Assembly: GCF_003958645.1 (NCBI RefSeq)
Contig: NZ_RXLO01000015.1
Location: 1-64,000, forward strand
Origin: Chitinophaga rhizosphaerae
Lineage (GTDB): Bacteria; Bacteroidota; Bacteroidia; Chitinophagales; Chitinophagaceae
Length of the DNA stretch: 64,000 nucleotides
Reading direction: 5' to 3'
Both the position numbers and the translations under genes were made by a program. This document shows, one piece after another, positions 26,419 to 36,900 of this stretch. The stretch's first letter is position 1. Each line of letters begins with the position of its first letter. The notes below the pieces were generated by a model. The model was given only the letters and a program-made list of their open reading frames with translations, was not told where the DNA came from and searched no databases.

Positions 26419-28410
26419 ATGCAAACAATCAGAAAGACAGTACTGTTTTGCCTGCTGGCATTGCCCGGCAGCGTAGTGGCGCAGCAGGTGAGGGAAGTGG
26501 ATATTTGTGTGTACGGCGGCTCTTCCGCCGGCGTGATCGCTGCTTACACGGCCAGTAAGATGAATAAATCCGTGGTGGTGATAGAGCCCGGCAAACGCCT
26601 CGGCGGCCTCACTTCCGGCGGTTTGGGATATACCGACATCGGTAACAAATACGCCATCTCCGGCATTTCCCGCGATTATTACCGCAGGATCGGGAAGCAT
26701 TACGGGAAATTCGAGACCTGGATTTTCGAACCGTCCGTCGCCGAAAAAGTGTTTAAGCAATACGTGCAGGAAGCGGCGCTCGATATCGTCTATGACCATC
26801 GCATCACCAAAGTGAAGAAATCAGGTGGCAAGGTGACGGAAATACAACTGGAATCCTCCGTGGGAGGGACTCCCAAAGTCTCCACCGTCCGCGCGAAAAT
26901 GTATATCGATTGCTCCTACGAAGGCGACCTCCTCGCGCTGGCGGGCATTTCCTACACGGTGGGCCGCGAAGCCAATGCGCAGTACGGCGAAACGTATAAC
27001 GGCGTGCAACTGCGCGACAAGCACCAGTTCCCCGAAGGCATCGATCCCTACAAAATCCCCGGCGACCCCACCAGCGGTGTGCTCTGGGGCATCAGCACCG
27101 AGCCCCTGGCAGCACAGGGCGTGGGCGACAAAAAAGTCCAGGCCTACAATTTCCGCATCTGCCTGTCCAACCAGCCAGAAAACAGGGTGCCCATCACCCG
27201 TCCGGAAGGATATGACTCCACGCGCTACGAACTGCTGCTGCGGGTGGTGAACCGCATCAAACCGGGCAACCTCAACGGCATCCTCAAATTCGACCGCATG
27301 CCGAATCATAAAACGGACATCAACAACAACGGTTCCTTTTCCACCGACATGATCGGCATGAACTGGAACTATCCCGAAGCGGATTATGCTACCCGCGCCA
27401 ACATCACGAAAGCGCACGAGCTGTACAATAAAGGGTTGCTGTATTTCATCGGCCACGATCCCCGCATGCCCGAAAATCTCCGCAAGGAAATGTTGCAATG
27501 GGGGTATCCGAAAGATGAATATGTGGAATTCGGGAACTGGTCGCCGCAGATGTACGTCCGCGAAGCGCGCCGCATGGTCGGCGCTTACGTGATGACGCAG
27601 GCCAATTGCGAAGGCCGCGCAACGGTCGACGATGGCGTGGGCATGGCCGCCTATACCATGGATTCCCACAACTGCCAGCGCATCATCGTAGACGGCATGG
27701 TGAAAAACGAAGGCGATGTACAGATCGGCGGGTTCGGGCCTTACCCTATTTCGTACCGTTCCATCATCCCGAAAGCGGAAGATTGCGGCAACGTGCTGGT
27801 AACCATTTGCCTGTCGGCCTCCCACATCGCTTACGGTTCCATCCGAATGGAGCCGGTGTTCATGGTGCTGGGCCAATCGGCCGCCACTGCCGCGTCCATG
27901 GCTATCGACGCGAAGCAGACGGTACAGCAGGTAGACGTAGCCAAGCTCCGGGAAACCTTGCGCGCGCGGCCCCTGGCTACCAACGCCACGGCGGAGATCC
28001 TCGTGGATAACGACGATCAGCAGCAGGTGACCGTGACCGGCAACTGGAAGAAGATCAACCGCGGCGCGTACGGCCCGTCGGCCTATGTGTCGGAAAAAGG
28101 CGCCGCCGGCACGGTGCGCTTCACGCCGAAAGTAGTGCGCAGCGGCATCTACAAGGTGTATTCCTATGTGCCCAAACAGGCGGATATGTCGAACCATACC
28201 AGCATCAAAATATCGACCGACGGCAAATCCGTGAAACCGCTGGATTTCGCGGCGGATGCAGTGAAGGTGGAAGGACAAACGTCGGGCGAGTGGGTAGACC
28301 TGGGTACGGTGAAGCTCACCAAAGGCGGGAAAGGATATGTGGAAATCACGACAGACGGTGCGGATGGGGTTGTGGTCGCGGATGCAGTGCTGTTCATCCC
28401 GGTACGATAA
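26419..28410 (+). CDS. Exported FAD-dependent oxidoreductase with C-terminal golvesin/CBM-like domain
   Basis: A signal peptide (about 1-22, VVAQQ) precedes a Rossmann FAD-binding motif (CVYGGSSAGVIAAYTASK, about 30-47; EPGKRLGG) and a long oxidoreductase domain of the type named FAD-dependent oxidoreductase in PULs (PF12831-like), to about 520. From about 530 to 663 a beta domain reads like a golvesin C-terminal module (GAAGTVRFTPKVVRSGIYKVYSYVP, TSIKISTDG). Such proteins occur beside SusC/SusD in many Bacteroidota loci and are sometimes labelled xanthan lyase without evidence. It starts 15 bases after SusD, so it belongs to this operon and probably modifies the imported substrate. Confidence 0.87.
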   Translation: MQTIRKTVLFCLLALPGSVVAQQVREVDICVYGGSSAGVIAAYTASKMNKSVVVIEPGKRLGGLTSGGLGYTDIGNKYAISGISRDYYRRIGKHYGKFETWIFEPSVAEKVFKQYVQEAALDIVYDHRITKVKKSGGKVTEIQLESSVGGTPKVSTVRAKMYIDCSYEGDLLALAGISYTVGREANAQYGETYNGVQLRDKHQFPEGIDPYKIPGDPTSGVLWGISTEPLAAQGVGDKKVQAYNFRICLSNQPENRVPITRPEGYDSTRYELLLRVVNRIKPGNLNGILKFDRMPNHKTDINNNGSFSTDMIGMNWNYPEADYATRANITKAHELYNKGLLYFIGHDPRMPENLRKEMLQWGYPKDEYVEFGNWSPQMYVREARRMVGAYVMTQANCEGRATVDDGVGMAAYTMDSHNCQRIIVDGMVKNEGDVQIGGFGPYPISYRSIIPKAEDCGNVLVTICLSASHIAYGSIRMEPVFMVLGQSAATAASMAIDAKQTVQQVDVAKLRETLRARPLATNATAEILVDNDDQQQVTVTGNWKKINRGAYGPSAYVSEKGAAGTVRFTPKVVRSGIYKVYSYVPKQADMSNHTSIKISTDGKSVKPLDFAADAVKVEGQTSGEWVDLGTVKLTKGGKGYVEITTDGADGVVVADAVLFIPVR

Positions 28411-28433
28411 AAGCGTCCTTGATATACATACAG

Positions 28434-28470
28434 GCGCCGGGCTCTTTTGGGCCCGGCGCAATTTTTTTTT
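28434..28470 (+). terminator. Intrinsic terminator of locus 1
   Basis: GCGCCGGGCTC and the matching GGGCCCGGCGC form a very stable stem around TTTT, followed by a run of T residues. It is the end of the SusCD-oxidoreductase transcript. The remaining bases up to 28618 show no gene. Confidence 0.88.
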
Positions 28471-28618
28471 TATACCTTCGCATCCGGATGAAAAGACGAA
28501 CCTCATTTTCCCCCGTTACGCCACCATGATCGCCAAATCCTGATCATGACCGCTCATTGCTTCGCATGGGCCTGCCAGTTCGTACCGGTATCCGCACATG
28601 TAATATTCAAAATTTGAT

Positions 28619-30157
28619 ATGAAGGCGTACTTCAACTTGTTCGATTTTTCTACGAAGATCAATTACCGGCATGAAATACTCGCCGGCCTAACCGTTGCTA
28701 TGACAATGATGCCGGAATCGCTGTCATTCGCCATTCTCGCAGGTTTCCCGCCTTTGGTAGGGCTGTATGCGGCATTTATCATGGGCCTGGTAACTTCCGT
28801 GCTGGGGGGGAGGCCGGGATTGATTTCCGGTGGAGCGGGCGCTACGGTGGTTGTGCTGATCGCCCTGATGCGATCGCACGGTATAGAATATGTATTCGGC
28901 GCCATAGCGATGGCGGGGTTGATCCAGTTCCTGATCGGGGTGTTGAAATGGGGGAAGTTCATTCGCCTCGTACCGCAGCCCGTGATGTACGGTTTCGTGA
29001 ACGGATTGGCCGTGATCATTTTTATGGCTCAGTTGGAACAGTTCAAAACGTCGGTGAACGGACAATCCGAATGGCTCGCGGGAACGCCGCTGCTGATCAT
29101 GGCAGGATTGGTAGCCTTAACCATCGGGATCGTGCTGATAACGCCCAGGATAACGAAGCAGGTGCCGCCGTCGCTGGTGGCCATTGTAGTTGTGTTTGTA
29201 CTGGTGCTGGTTTTCGGGATCGATACGAAAACAGTGAAAGACATTGCTTCGGTGAGCGGCGGTTTCCCGGCTTTCCATATCCCGATGATCCCCTTTAGCC
29301 TGGAATCACTCACGATCATCGCCCCATATGCACTGATCATGGCTGGAGTTGGGCTTACGGAGGGGCTGCTGACTTTGAACCTGGTGGATGAAATGACCGG
29401 AACGAAGGGGAACAGCAACCGGGAATGTATGGCGCAGGGAGCGGCCAATATCGCCAATGGCTTCTTTACCGGAATGGGTGGTTGCCCGATGATCGCGCAA
29501 ACGCTGGTGAACCTTTCTGCGGGCGCCCGGGCGCGCTTGTCCGGTATCATCGCTTCCCTCACGATACTCATCATCATACTTTTTGGTGCGCCTGTTATAG
29601 AACTGTTGCCTATGGCGGCTTTGACGGGCGTAATGATCATGGTGGCCATCGGCACGTTCGAATGGGCCAGCTTCCGGATCATCAATAAAATGCCCCGGCA
29701 GGATATTTTTGTCGGTATATTGGTAGCGGTGATTACCGTATGGTTACACAACCTGGCGCTGGCCGTCCTTATCGGGGTCGTCATCTCCGCGCTGGTGTTT
29801 GCCTGGGAGAGCGCCAAAAGGATCCGCGCCAGGAAATACATCGATGACCAGGGGGTGAAACATTACGAAATCTACGGCCCCTTATTCTTCGGTTCCGTAT
29901 CGGCATTTAATGAAAAGTTCGACGTCCCGGGCGATCCGGCAGAAGTGATTATCGACTTTAAAGATAGCAGGGTCGCGGATATGAGCGGGATCGACGCATT
30001 GAATAAACTCACGGAACGGTACGCGCAGGCCGGTAAAAAACTGCATCTCCGGCATCTTAGCGACGATTGCAGGCGGTTATTGACCAGCGCGGCATCGGTA
30101 ATCGATGTTAATATCATCGAAGACCCTGCATATCGCGTCATGTCAGACAGGAAATAA
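28619..30157 (+). CDS. SulP-family inorganic anion transporter with STAS domain
   Basis: This 512-residue inner-membrane protein has about 10-12 hydrophobic segments over residues 20-400. The SLC26/SulP core shows PESLSFAILAGFPPLVGLYAAF near the N-terminus. A cytoplasmic STAS domain follows at about 410-505 (VIIDFKDSRVADMSGIDALNKL). Family members move sulfate, bicarbonate or other anions; sodium-bicarbonate or sulfate uptake cannot be told apart here. It stands alone and meets the amidohydrolase gene tail to tail with 49 bases between. Confidence 0.92.
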   Translation: MKAYFNLFDFSTKINYRHEILAGLTVAMTMMPESLSFAILAGFPPLVGLYAAFIMGLVTSVLGGRPGLISGGAGATVVVLIALMRSHGIEYVFGAIAMAGLIQFLIGVLKWGKFIRLVPQPVMYGFVNGLAVIIFMAQLEQFKTSVNGQSEWLAGTPLLIMAGLVALTIGIVLITPRITKQVPPSLVAIVVVFVLVLVFGIDTKTVKDIASVSGGFPAFHIPMIPFSLESLTIIAPYALIMAGVGLTEGLLTLNLVDEMTGTKGNSNRECMAQGAANIANGFFTGMGGCPMIAQTLVNLSAGARARLSGIIASLTILIIILFGAPVIELLPMAALTGVMIMVAIGTFEWASFRIINKMPRQDIFVGILVAVITVWLHNLALAVLIGVVISALVFAWESAKRIRARKYIDDQGVKHYEIYGPLFFGSVSAFNEKFDVPGDPAEVIIDFKDSRVADMSGIDALNKLTERYAQAGKKLHLRHLSDDCRRLLTSAASVIDVNIIEDPAYRVMSDRK

Positions 30158-30206
30158 TACCGTCAGGTCAATTCCGGCGGGCTTTTACTTATTTGACCAC
30201 TATCTA

Positions 30207-31448
30207 TTAAAGAACGGGTTTGCCTTTCAGGAACACCTGCACGGGCCGGAACAGCGCGCGGAGGTCTTGCAGCGGATCGGCGTCGAGCAGCAGGAGGTCT
30301 GCCCGCATGCCGGGGCGCACCCTGCCGTGGTTGTAGACACCGCAAACGTTGGCGCTGTTGAGCGTAGCCGCCTGGATAATCTCCGCCGCATTCATCCCGC
30401 ATTTTTGCTGGAGCAGCAGCATTTCCTGGAGCAGCGGTACTTCGCCGGTTGTAGGATAGATCCAGTCGGTGCCGGTCACGATTTTTACGCCATTGCGATG
30501 CGCGATCCGGGTTACGGCGGCGGCGCTGTGCATCTTGTTGTTTTCGGCATGGAAAACGGTGGGGTCGAGGAAGATGGATTTGGCTGCCATGCGTTGCACG
30601 AGTTTTTCTATCACAACGGTATCCAGCCGGAAATCCTTTTTGTACAGCGCGCCCCAGGATTTGCCGATCTCGAGCGTATCGCCGGGCAGTTGCTGGAACG
30701 CGAAATCATTGGCGTGCGACATGCTGTTGACGCCTGCTTCTACGCCTGCTTCCGGTTTGCAGGGAAACACGACGGCGTGGCTCCAGGCCTGTAAACCGGC
30801 CTGGTGGGCGGCGGTAGTGATGTCGCGGAGGTGCTGGGCGCTGAGGTCGGCGTAGATCTTGATGCCGGAAACACCCGCATCGCGCGCCGCTTTCATCGCC
30901 GCCGGCAAGTCCACCCCCGGAAAAATAGCCTTATACCACGCGCTGTTGCCAAGATCGCCGTCTCTTCCCGACCGGCGGATCAGGTCGAAATATCCCGGCC
31001 CGGCAAACTGTGCGGCGTAGTAAATATCCGGCCCGATGGTTTTGCCGGAACGTACGTCGCGCTTCAGGGCGGCGAGGTAGGGCGCGTCTCCGGCCATGTC
31101 GCGGACGGAGGTGATGCCATGGCGCACCATATTTTCCAAAATGCTGTCTGTCTCTTGCCGTGCTTTGGAAAGGTCTTCGTCTATGACGGTGGCCAGGTGA
31201 ACGTGGGCGTCTGTGAGGCCGGGTGCGAGGAAGCGTCCGGAGCAGTCGATCGTTTCAGTGTTGGGGAGTTTCCGGGGAACTTTGGTGTAGATTTCCCGGA
31301 TAACACCGTTGTTGATGAGCACGGACGCGCGCCTCGGTTGCACGGCGGCGTCGCCGTCAATGACCGTCACGTTCTTCAGGAGGAGCTGTTGTGCCGAAGC
31401 GCCCGTCCCGCCCATTAAAATCAAAACAAACAATACAGTGTATCGCAT
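30207..31448 (-). CDS. Exported amidohydrolase, imidazolonepropionase-like
   Basis: A signal peptide (1-20, ending SAQ) leads a 413-residue metal-dependent amidohydrolase. DAHVH at 80-84 supplies the first two metal-binding histidines, and later HAVV, SHAND and GTDWIYPTTGE supply the other active-site pieces, with the final catalytic Asp in GTDW. Prolidase- and imidazolonepropionase-type members hydrolyse cyclic amides or peptides. Its start overlaps the TlpA stop (TGATG), so translation is coupled to the SusCD operon 2 genes. It may process a peptide-like or amide substrate imported by that SusC/SusD pair. Confidence 0.88.
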   Translation of the reverse strand: MRYTVLFVLILMGGTGASAQQLLLKNVTVIDGDAAVQPRRASVLINNGVIREIYTKVPRKLPNTETIDCSGRFLAPGLTDAHVHLATVIDEDLSKARQETDSILENMVRHGITSVRDMAGDAPYLAALKRDVRSGKTIGPDIYYAAQFAGPGYFDLIRRSGRDGDLGNSAWYKAIFPGVDLPAAMKAARDAGVSGIKIYADLSAQHLRDITTAAHQAGLQAWSHAVVFPCKPEAGVEAGVNSMSHANDFAFQQLPGDTLEIGKSWGALYKKDFRLDTVVIEKLVQRMAAKSIFLDPTVFHAENNKMHSAAAVTRIAHRNGVKIVTGTDWIYPTTGEVPLLQEMLLLQQKCGMNAAEIIQAATLNSANVCGVYNHGRVRPGMRADLLLLDADPLQDLRALFRPVQVFLKGKPVL

Positions 31449-32509
31449 CAGTCTATTTTTTCGAGTTCAGGTAATTCTACATGCTGCCGGATGATTTTTC
31501 CGGACTTGTCGATCAGGAAAGTAGCGGGCAGCGATTGCACTTTGTAATCCGCCACGATCCCGCTTTTCATGCCTTCCGGCGCTACCAGCTGCGGCCAGGG
31601 GATTTTATCGGCTGCCACGGCTTTCCGCCACAGGTCGTCTTTTTCATCCACCGAAACGGAAACGATTTCAATGCCTTTTTTCTTCAGCGCGGCATAATGC
31701 GGCGCGAGCTTTCGGTTGCCCGCGCGGCAGGGCGTGCACCAGGATGCCCATACGTCGAGCAACACGTAACGGTTGCCGGCCAGCAGGCTGTCCAGCCGCA
31801 CCACATTCCCGTCGAGCGATCGCAAAGCGAATGCGGGGGCAGGTTTGCCGGTCATATTGACGAGGGCGGCTTCGGCCTGTTTGTCCTGCAATTTGGCGAG
31901 CGTGGCGGCAGCCCATGGCTGCTGGCGGAAGGAGGGGATGAGCCTGGTGAGGGAAGCGCCGTTCCATGCAAAAGCGTATTGCCAGGCGCTCCAGGCGCCG
32001 GCGAGGTTACCTGCGTTCTGCAATGAGAAGTTGAGCCGTTTTTGCTGGACTTCATCGGCCATGCGGTTGATTTTTTCGCTAAGCACGAGTTTCTTTTCCA
32101 TGTCCTGCGTATTGCCGTATTCCGTACCGGCCCGGTTCCATTCGGCTTCGAGCGGCTTGAGGCTTTTTTCGAAGGAAACGAGTTTTTGCAGTACCGCATC
32201 GCCCCTTACGGCAACTTGCGTGTCTTTCCCGATGACGATGTCGATGGGCTGGCGCGATGAGAATACGGTAGCGCTGGCCCAGGGCTTCCGCAGCTGAACG
32301 GAATACACGGCCCGTCCGCTGTCGGGCAACCGGATGGAAATGCGTCCGTCGTTCACGAGCGGCGTGTCGATGAGCTGGCGCGTTGGCCATTCGCGATAGA
32401 CCGTCACTTTCGACCCGTCGGTGTGCAGGGGCGTGGAGATCCGCAATTGCTGGGCAAACCCGCTGGAAACGGATAAGAGGAAGGCGGCGGTGTATAATGA
32501 TGTTTTCAT
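31448..32509 (-). CDS. TlpA-like thiol-disulfide reductase
   Basis: The signal peptide ends near residue 20 (GFAQ). A middle domain (about 20-215) of the DUF4369 type precedes a C-terminal thioredoxin domain (about 222-353) with the active site WCTPC at 257-261. Such proteins reduce disulfides in the periplasm. It follows SusD by 48 bases and shares its stop with the amidohydrolase start (TGATG), so it is in operon 2. TlpA-SusCD pairs in this family are usually not devoted to polysaccharides. Confidence 0.9.
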   Translation of the reverse strand: MKTSLYTAAFLLSVSSGFAQQLRISTPLHTDGSKVTVYREWPTRQLIDTPLVNDGRISIRLPDSGRAVYSVQLRKPWASATVFSSRQPIDIVIGKDTQVAVRGDAVLQKLVSFEKSLKPLEAEWNRAGTEYGNTQDMEKKLVLSEKINRMADEVQQKRLNFSLQNAGNLAGAWSAWQYAFAWNGASLTRLIPSFRQQPWAAATLAKLQDKQAEAALVNMTGKPAPAFALRSLDGNVVRLDSLLAGNRYVLLDVWASWCTPCRAGNRKLAPHYAALKKKGIEIVSVSVDEKDDLWRKAVAADKIPWPQLVAPEGMKSGIVADYKVQSLPATFLIDKSGKIIRQHVELPELEKID

Positions 32510-32557
32510 GTGGGAACGGGTTAAGCCCGGGGCAAGACGTGCCCCGGGCAGGAATGG

Positions 32558-33949
32558 TTAGTTTCTGATATTGGGAAGAATGGCAGGGTTGATCTGGATT
32601 GTTTTCGGCGCGATCTCCATCAGGTAATTCGGCGAGCCGGCGGGCAGGGAATACGTCTGGCCGTTGTGCTGGCGCGAAAGGTCCTTCCTGAAACGGGGAT
32701 CCGCGTTCAGACGTTTCAGGTCGAACAACCGTACGCCCTTGTAGAGCAGTTCCAGCCTTCTTTCCCGGAGCACGAGTTGCAGCGCTTCGTCTGCGGTGGC
32801 GGCGGAAAGGGGCGTGTATTCGCCGGGTTTGAAACGTTTCTGGCGGATGGTGTTCAGCAGGGCTACGGCGCCGTCTTTCTCATTATTGCGGGCCAGTACT
32901 TCGGCTTTGATGAGCATCATCTCGGGCACGCCGATGCTGAAGTTCACGGCTCCGCGGAGATAATCCGGGAACGCTCCGGCCGGGGTGGCCGCCGATGGCG
33001 GGATGCGGGTGAAATTGAATACGAAACGGAGATCTTTTTCACCCATGATGCCCAGCAGTTCGGGGCTGATCATGAAACGGGTGAAACTGTTGGTTTGCCC
33101 GTTGTTGCGGGTGAAGAGGTTTTCCGGGTGATTTTCCGCCGAGGGCCTGTTGGTAACGCCGTTGTAGGGTTTTGCCGGGTTGGCGAATACGAAGGTGTTA
33201 TGATCGAGCAGTGTTGCGTTGTAGGTTAACGCTTTTTCGGCGGCGGTTTTAGCTTCTGCGTAATGCCCCATATAGAGTTGTACACGGGCGAGCAGGGCGG
33301 TGGCGGCGGCTTTGCCGGGATGCACGAAGTTGCGGCCCTTTTCGGGGAGCGATGCGGTATTTATGGCGTCATTCAGGTCTTTGAGCACCTGGTCGTACAT
33401 GGCCTGCACCGTTGCGCGGGAGGTTTTGGCTTCCAGGTCGGGGATGAGCAGCAAGGGGGCGCCGAGGTCGGTGCCTGCGGTTGCCGGCGTGTATTCCTTG
33501 CCATAGATATTGGCGAGGTGGAAGTAGTACCATGCGCGGTGGATTTTCGCTTCGGCCTTGAGCCGGGCTTTATCTTCAGCCGTGCCTTCCGTGGCGCCGT
33601 CGATTTTATCGAGCACGAGATTGCAATAGAAGATGTTGGAATACATACGGTTCCAGTCGGCATCAACATCGGTGATCAGCATGGTTTCTTTCTGCCAGAG
33701 GTAGGTTTTTGAACTGCGGCTGTTGTTCCGCGCAAATTCGTCGTTGAGCAGGAGGTCGTCTGTCGCGAATTCGGTGATGATGTATCCCGCATCGGCCAGT
33801 AGCAGGTCGTTCATGAACATTTCATAATCGGTTACGGTGGTGGGCAGTACTTTCCCTTTCGGCGTCACTTCGAGGAATTTCTTGCAGCCGCCCGCGGTGA
33901 GCGTGAGCGCCGCGGCGATATAGAGTGTGATTTTTTTCATGTGCTTCAT
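32558..33949 (-). CDS. SusD/RagB-type lipoprotein, locus 2
   Basis: This 463-residue lipoprotein (GGC, Cys22) has the SusD scaffold: KAEAKIHRAWYYFHLANIYG in the middle and MLIKAEVLARNNEKDGAVALLNTIRQKRF plus LVLRERRLELLYKGVRLFDLKRLN near the end. It starts two bases after the SusC stop, so the two are translationally tight. It pairs with the SusC of locus 2 on the cell surface. MKHM at the start gives two possible ATG codons; the first is used here. Confidence 0.92.
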   Translation of the reverse strand: MKHMKKITLYIAAALTLTAGGCKKFLEVTPKGKVLPTTVTDYEMFMNDLLLADAGYIITEFATDDLLLNDEFARNNSRSSKTYLWQKETMLITDVDADWNRMYSNIFYCNLVLDKIDGATEGTAEDKARLKAEAKIHRAWYYFHLANIYGKEYTPATAGTDLGAPLLLIPDLEAKTSRATVQAMYDQVLKDLNDAINTASLPEKGRNFVHPGKAAATALLARVQLYMGHYAEAKTAAEKALTYNATLLDHNTFVFANPAKPYNGVTNRPSAENHPENLFTRNNGQTNSFTRFMISPELLGIMGEKDLRFVFNFTRIPPSAATPAGAFPDYLRGAVNFSIGVPEMMLIKAEVLARNNEKDGAVALLNTIRQKRFKPGEYTPLSAATADEALQLVLRERRLELLYKGVRLFDLKRLNADPRFRKDLSRQHNGQTYSLPAGSPNYLMEIAPKTIQINPAILPNIRN

Positions 33950-33951
33950 TT

Positions 33952-36900
33952 TTACAGTTCAACCCTTAAAGTGAATGTGGTTACGCGGGGTTCGGGCAGG
34001 AAGTAAGTGCCTGTCACGGGGTCTACCGCTTCTGGATCGATGCCGAATTTGTTTTTCTTCCAGAGCGCCACATTGTTCATCTGCGCTACGAACGATACGC
34101 TTTGCAGGAACGTGCGCTTGATGAGTGCCGCGGGCAGTTTGTACCCGAGCTGGATTTCGCGGAGGCGGATATATGCGCCGGGCATTTCGCTGTTGGTAGA
34201 ATACTGGATCGCACGTTCGCGGCCGTCATAGAAATCGTCCGGTCCCCACGATGGGGTGATGGCCGCCAGGTCGGTGAAGGCTTCGTCTCCCGGTTTGCGC
34301 CAGCGCTCGGAAACGCGTGCGTCGTAGTTGGTGCCGAAGGCAAGACCGTTCATATCAGGTGTGTACCGGCGGATGATGTGGCCGAAGTTGTAGGTCAGGA
34401 AAGCGCTGGCGAAAAGGTCTTTGTAATGGAAGATGTTCGTAAACCCTCCGCTATAAGGCGCCCTGTACACGCCATTGTTCACCAGCGAGGAAAACACCGC
34501 CTGCTTCACCTTCTCGTCTTTGTCGCCGTACACCTGCGGATTGCCGCGCTCGTCGAGCCCCGCCCAGCGGTAGCTCCACAGTGCTTCGCGGGCGTAACCT
34601 TCCACATAGGTGCCGCCACCGGTCACGCGGCTGATCGTCGGGCTGGGGTCCTGGATCTTGTTGTCGGTGATCTTGTTGCGGTTGTATCCTGCGTTCAGGC
34701 GAGACGACCATCGGAACTTGCGCCCTTCGATGATTTTGGCCTCGATTGCCAGGTCGAGCCCTTTGTTGGTCATCTCCGAAGCGTTGATCCTGAACTGGGT
34801 GAACCCAACGGTAGGATCGAGGACCACGGAGCCGAGGAGATCGTATCCGAAACGGTTGTAATAATCTACCGAAACCTGGAACCTGTTTTTCAGCAACCCC
34901 ACATCCAGGCCGGTATTGATCGTCCGGGTGCGCTCCCAGCGCAGTTTGGGGTTATAATAGTCGACGCGGGCGCGGTAGTCGCCCAGGGAGGCCTGGAAGC
35001 TGCGGGTAGCTACCAGCTTGGGCGTGGTGGTGCGGTCGTAGTTGCCCGTGAGGCCCGCGGTCACGCGGAGTTTCAGGGTGTTCACGGCAGGCACTTTGAA
35101 GAATGATTCCCCGGCGATGTTCCAGGCGCCGCCCACCGACCATAACGGGGTACGGCGGTATTTGGGGTCGGCACCGAACATGTTCGACTGGTCTACACGA
35201 TAGCTGGCGGTAAAGGTATAGCGGTCGTCGTACGTATATGCAGCGGTCCCGTAATAGGAGCGTTCGCGCACGTCGTTTTGATTGAACCTGTCCAGGGCGT
35301 TGGGGTCGAAGGAGCTGAGCGGGCGGCCGTTCCACCATACCAGCCCCGGCATTGCCAGTTTCTTCTGGTCGATGAATTGCCATGCCAGGAGCTCGTCGTC
35401 ATACCCGAATTTTCTGAACCCGAACCCTTCCGTCACATTTTTCTTCATTTCGTAACCGGCGATCACATTGATGAAATGCCTGGAATCGATGAGCGTGGTA
35501 TAATTCAGTTGGGAACGCAGCGCCCAGTTGTTGTTGGTGCTTTCGGTCTGGTCGAGGATGTTGCCGTTGGGGATGTTGAAAACCACTTTCCCGTTTTCTA
35601 CGTTGGCGTAGCGGTTGATGTAGGACCGGGCGGCATAGGAATTCTTGTCCATGATGTTTTTACCGCTGGTCTTCAACCGGTCGAACAGGAAGTCGGTATT
35701 GAACGTGAGGCCCTTCCAGATTTTCCATTGCCCGCCAATTTTCGTGCGGATGCCGAAGCGCCTGGTGGCATTGTTGGCCAGCCTGGCTTCCTCGAGGAGG
35801 TTGCGGCCGTTGTCGAGATATCCCATGCTTTTGATGTCCGAATTGGCGGCCTGGTTGAATGCAATGAACTCGCGGATGTAGTTCCCCTGTCCATCGAGCA
35901 GCAACTGGTAAGGCGGCAGTTGCTGGATGTCGAAATTGGAACTCGATCCCGTTTTCGCGTTGGCAAACACCGCGTTGACGTCTACGCTGAAACGGAGGTT
36001 GCGGGTAACTTCGAGATCGCTGCGGGTATTGAGCTGGAACGATTCGTCTTTGTTGCCGGGGAAGTTCGGTTTGTTGTTATCGTATGAACCGGAAATGATG
36101 TACCGGTAACGGTCACTGCCACCGGAAAGTGAAAGGTAATGGTTCTGCCGCAAGCCGGTCCGCGTCAACTGGTCGCGGATCTGGCTTTGATTGGAAATAC
36201 CGCCGAGGGAATCCTGCAGCCGGGCGAATTCAGTGGCGTCGATGTCGCCGCGGTCGAGACGGAAAAGCAGGTCGAAAGACGGGGAATAGCCGTTGGGACT
36301 GCCTTCGAAGAGCACGGGCATGACGTAGCCTTTGTCATACAGTTCCTTGTCATAATCCATAATATCGGCAGACGAGGCGCGATGCAGTTTCGAATAATCG
36401 GGCCGCTGCGTGAAATACGTATTGGCGGCGTAGTTGATACGGACCTTCCCGTCTTTTCCGCGCCGGGTGGTGATAACGATCACACCGTTGGACGCACGCG
36501 CTCCCCAGATGGCGGCGGCTGCTGCGTCTTTGAGCACGTCGATCTTTTCCACGTCGTTCATATTGTCCGGCAACTGGTTCACCGGGAACCCGTCTACCAC
36601 GATCAGCGGCTGGTTCCTGTCTACAGCGATGGCGCTGCCGCCGCGCAACTGCAGGTCCACACCGGCGGCCTGGCGGTCGCGCGCCAGCCCGGTATACCTT
36701 GTGGCCAGCGTAAGGCCGGGGATGCTGCCTTCGAGGATCTGGTTGAGGGATTGGCTGCTCCTGCGCTCGATCTCCTGCGGTGAAAGGGAGGAATATGCGC
36801 CGGTGGTGTTTTTCTTTGCAAGGGATTGGTAGCCGGTGGAGATGATCACTTCGCGGATGGCCTGGACGGCGGGTTTCAGCGTCACGTTGAGCATGGTATT

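Noticed and set aside
24982..26799. A 605-codon minus-strand open frame antisense to SusD of locus 1
   Set aside because: It lies entirely across the SusD gene and the start of the oxidoreductase gene, which have clear family signatures. Its product has no family pattern; GC-rich third positions produce such antisense frames.
26821..28506. A 561-codon minus-strand frame antisense to the FAD oxidoreductase
   Set aside because: It is a shadow of the oxidoreductase. The plus-strand frame has a signal peptide, an FAD motif and a partner SusD.
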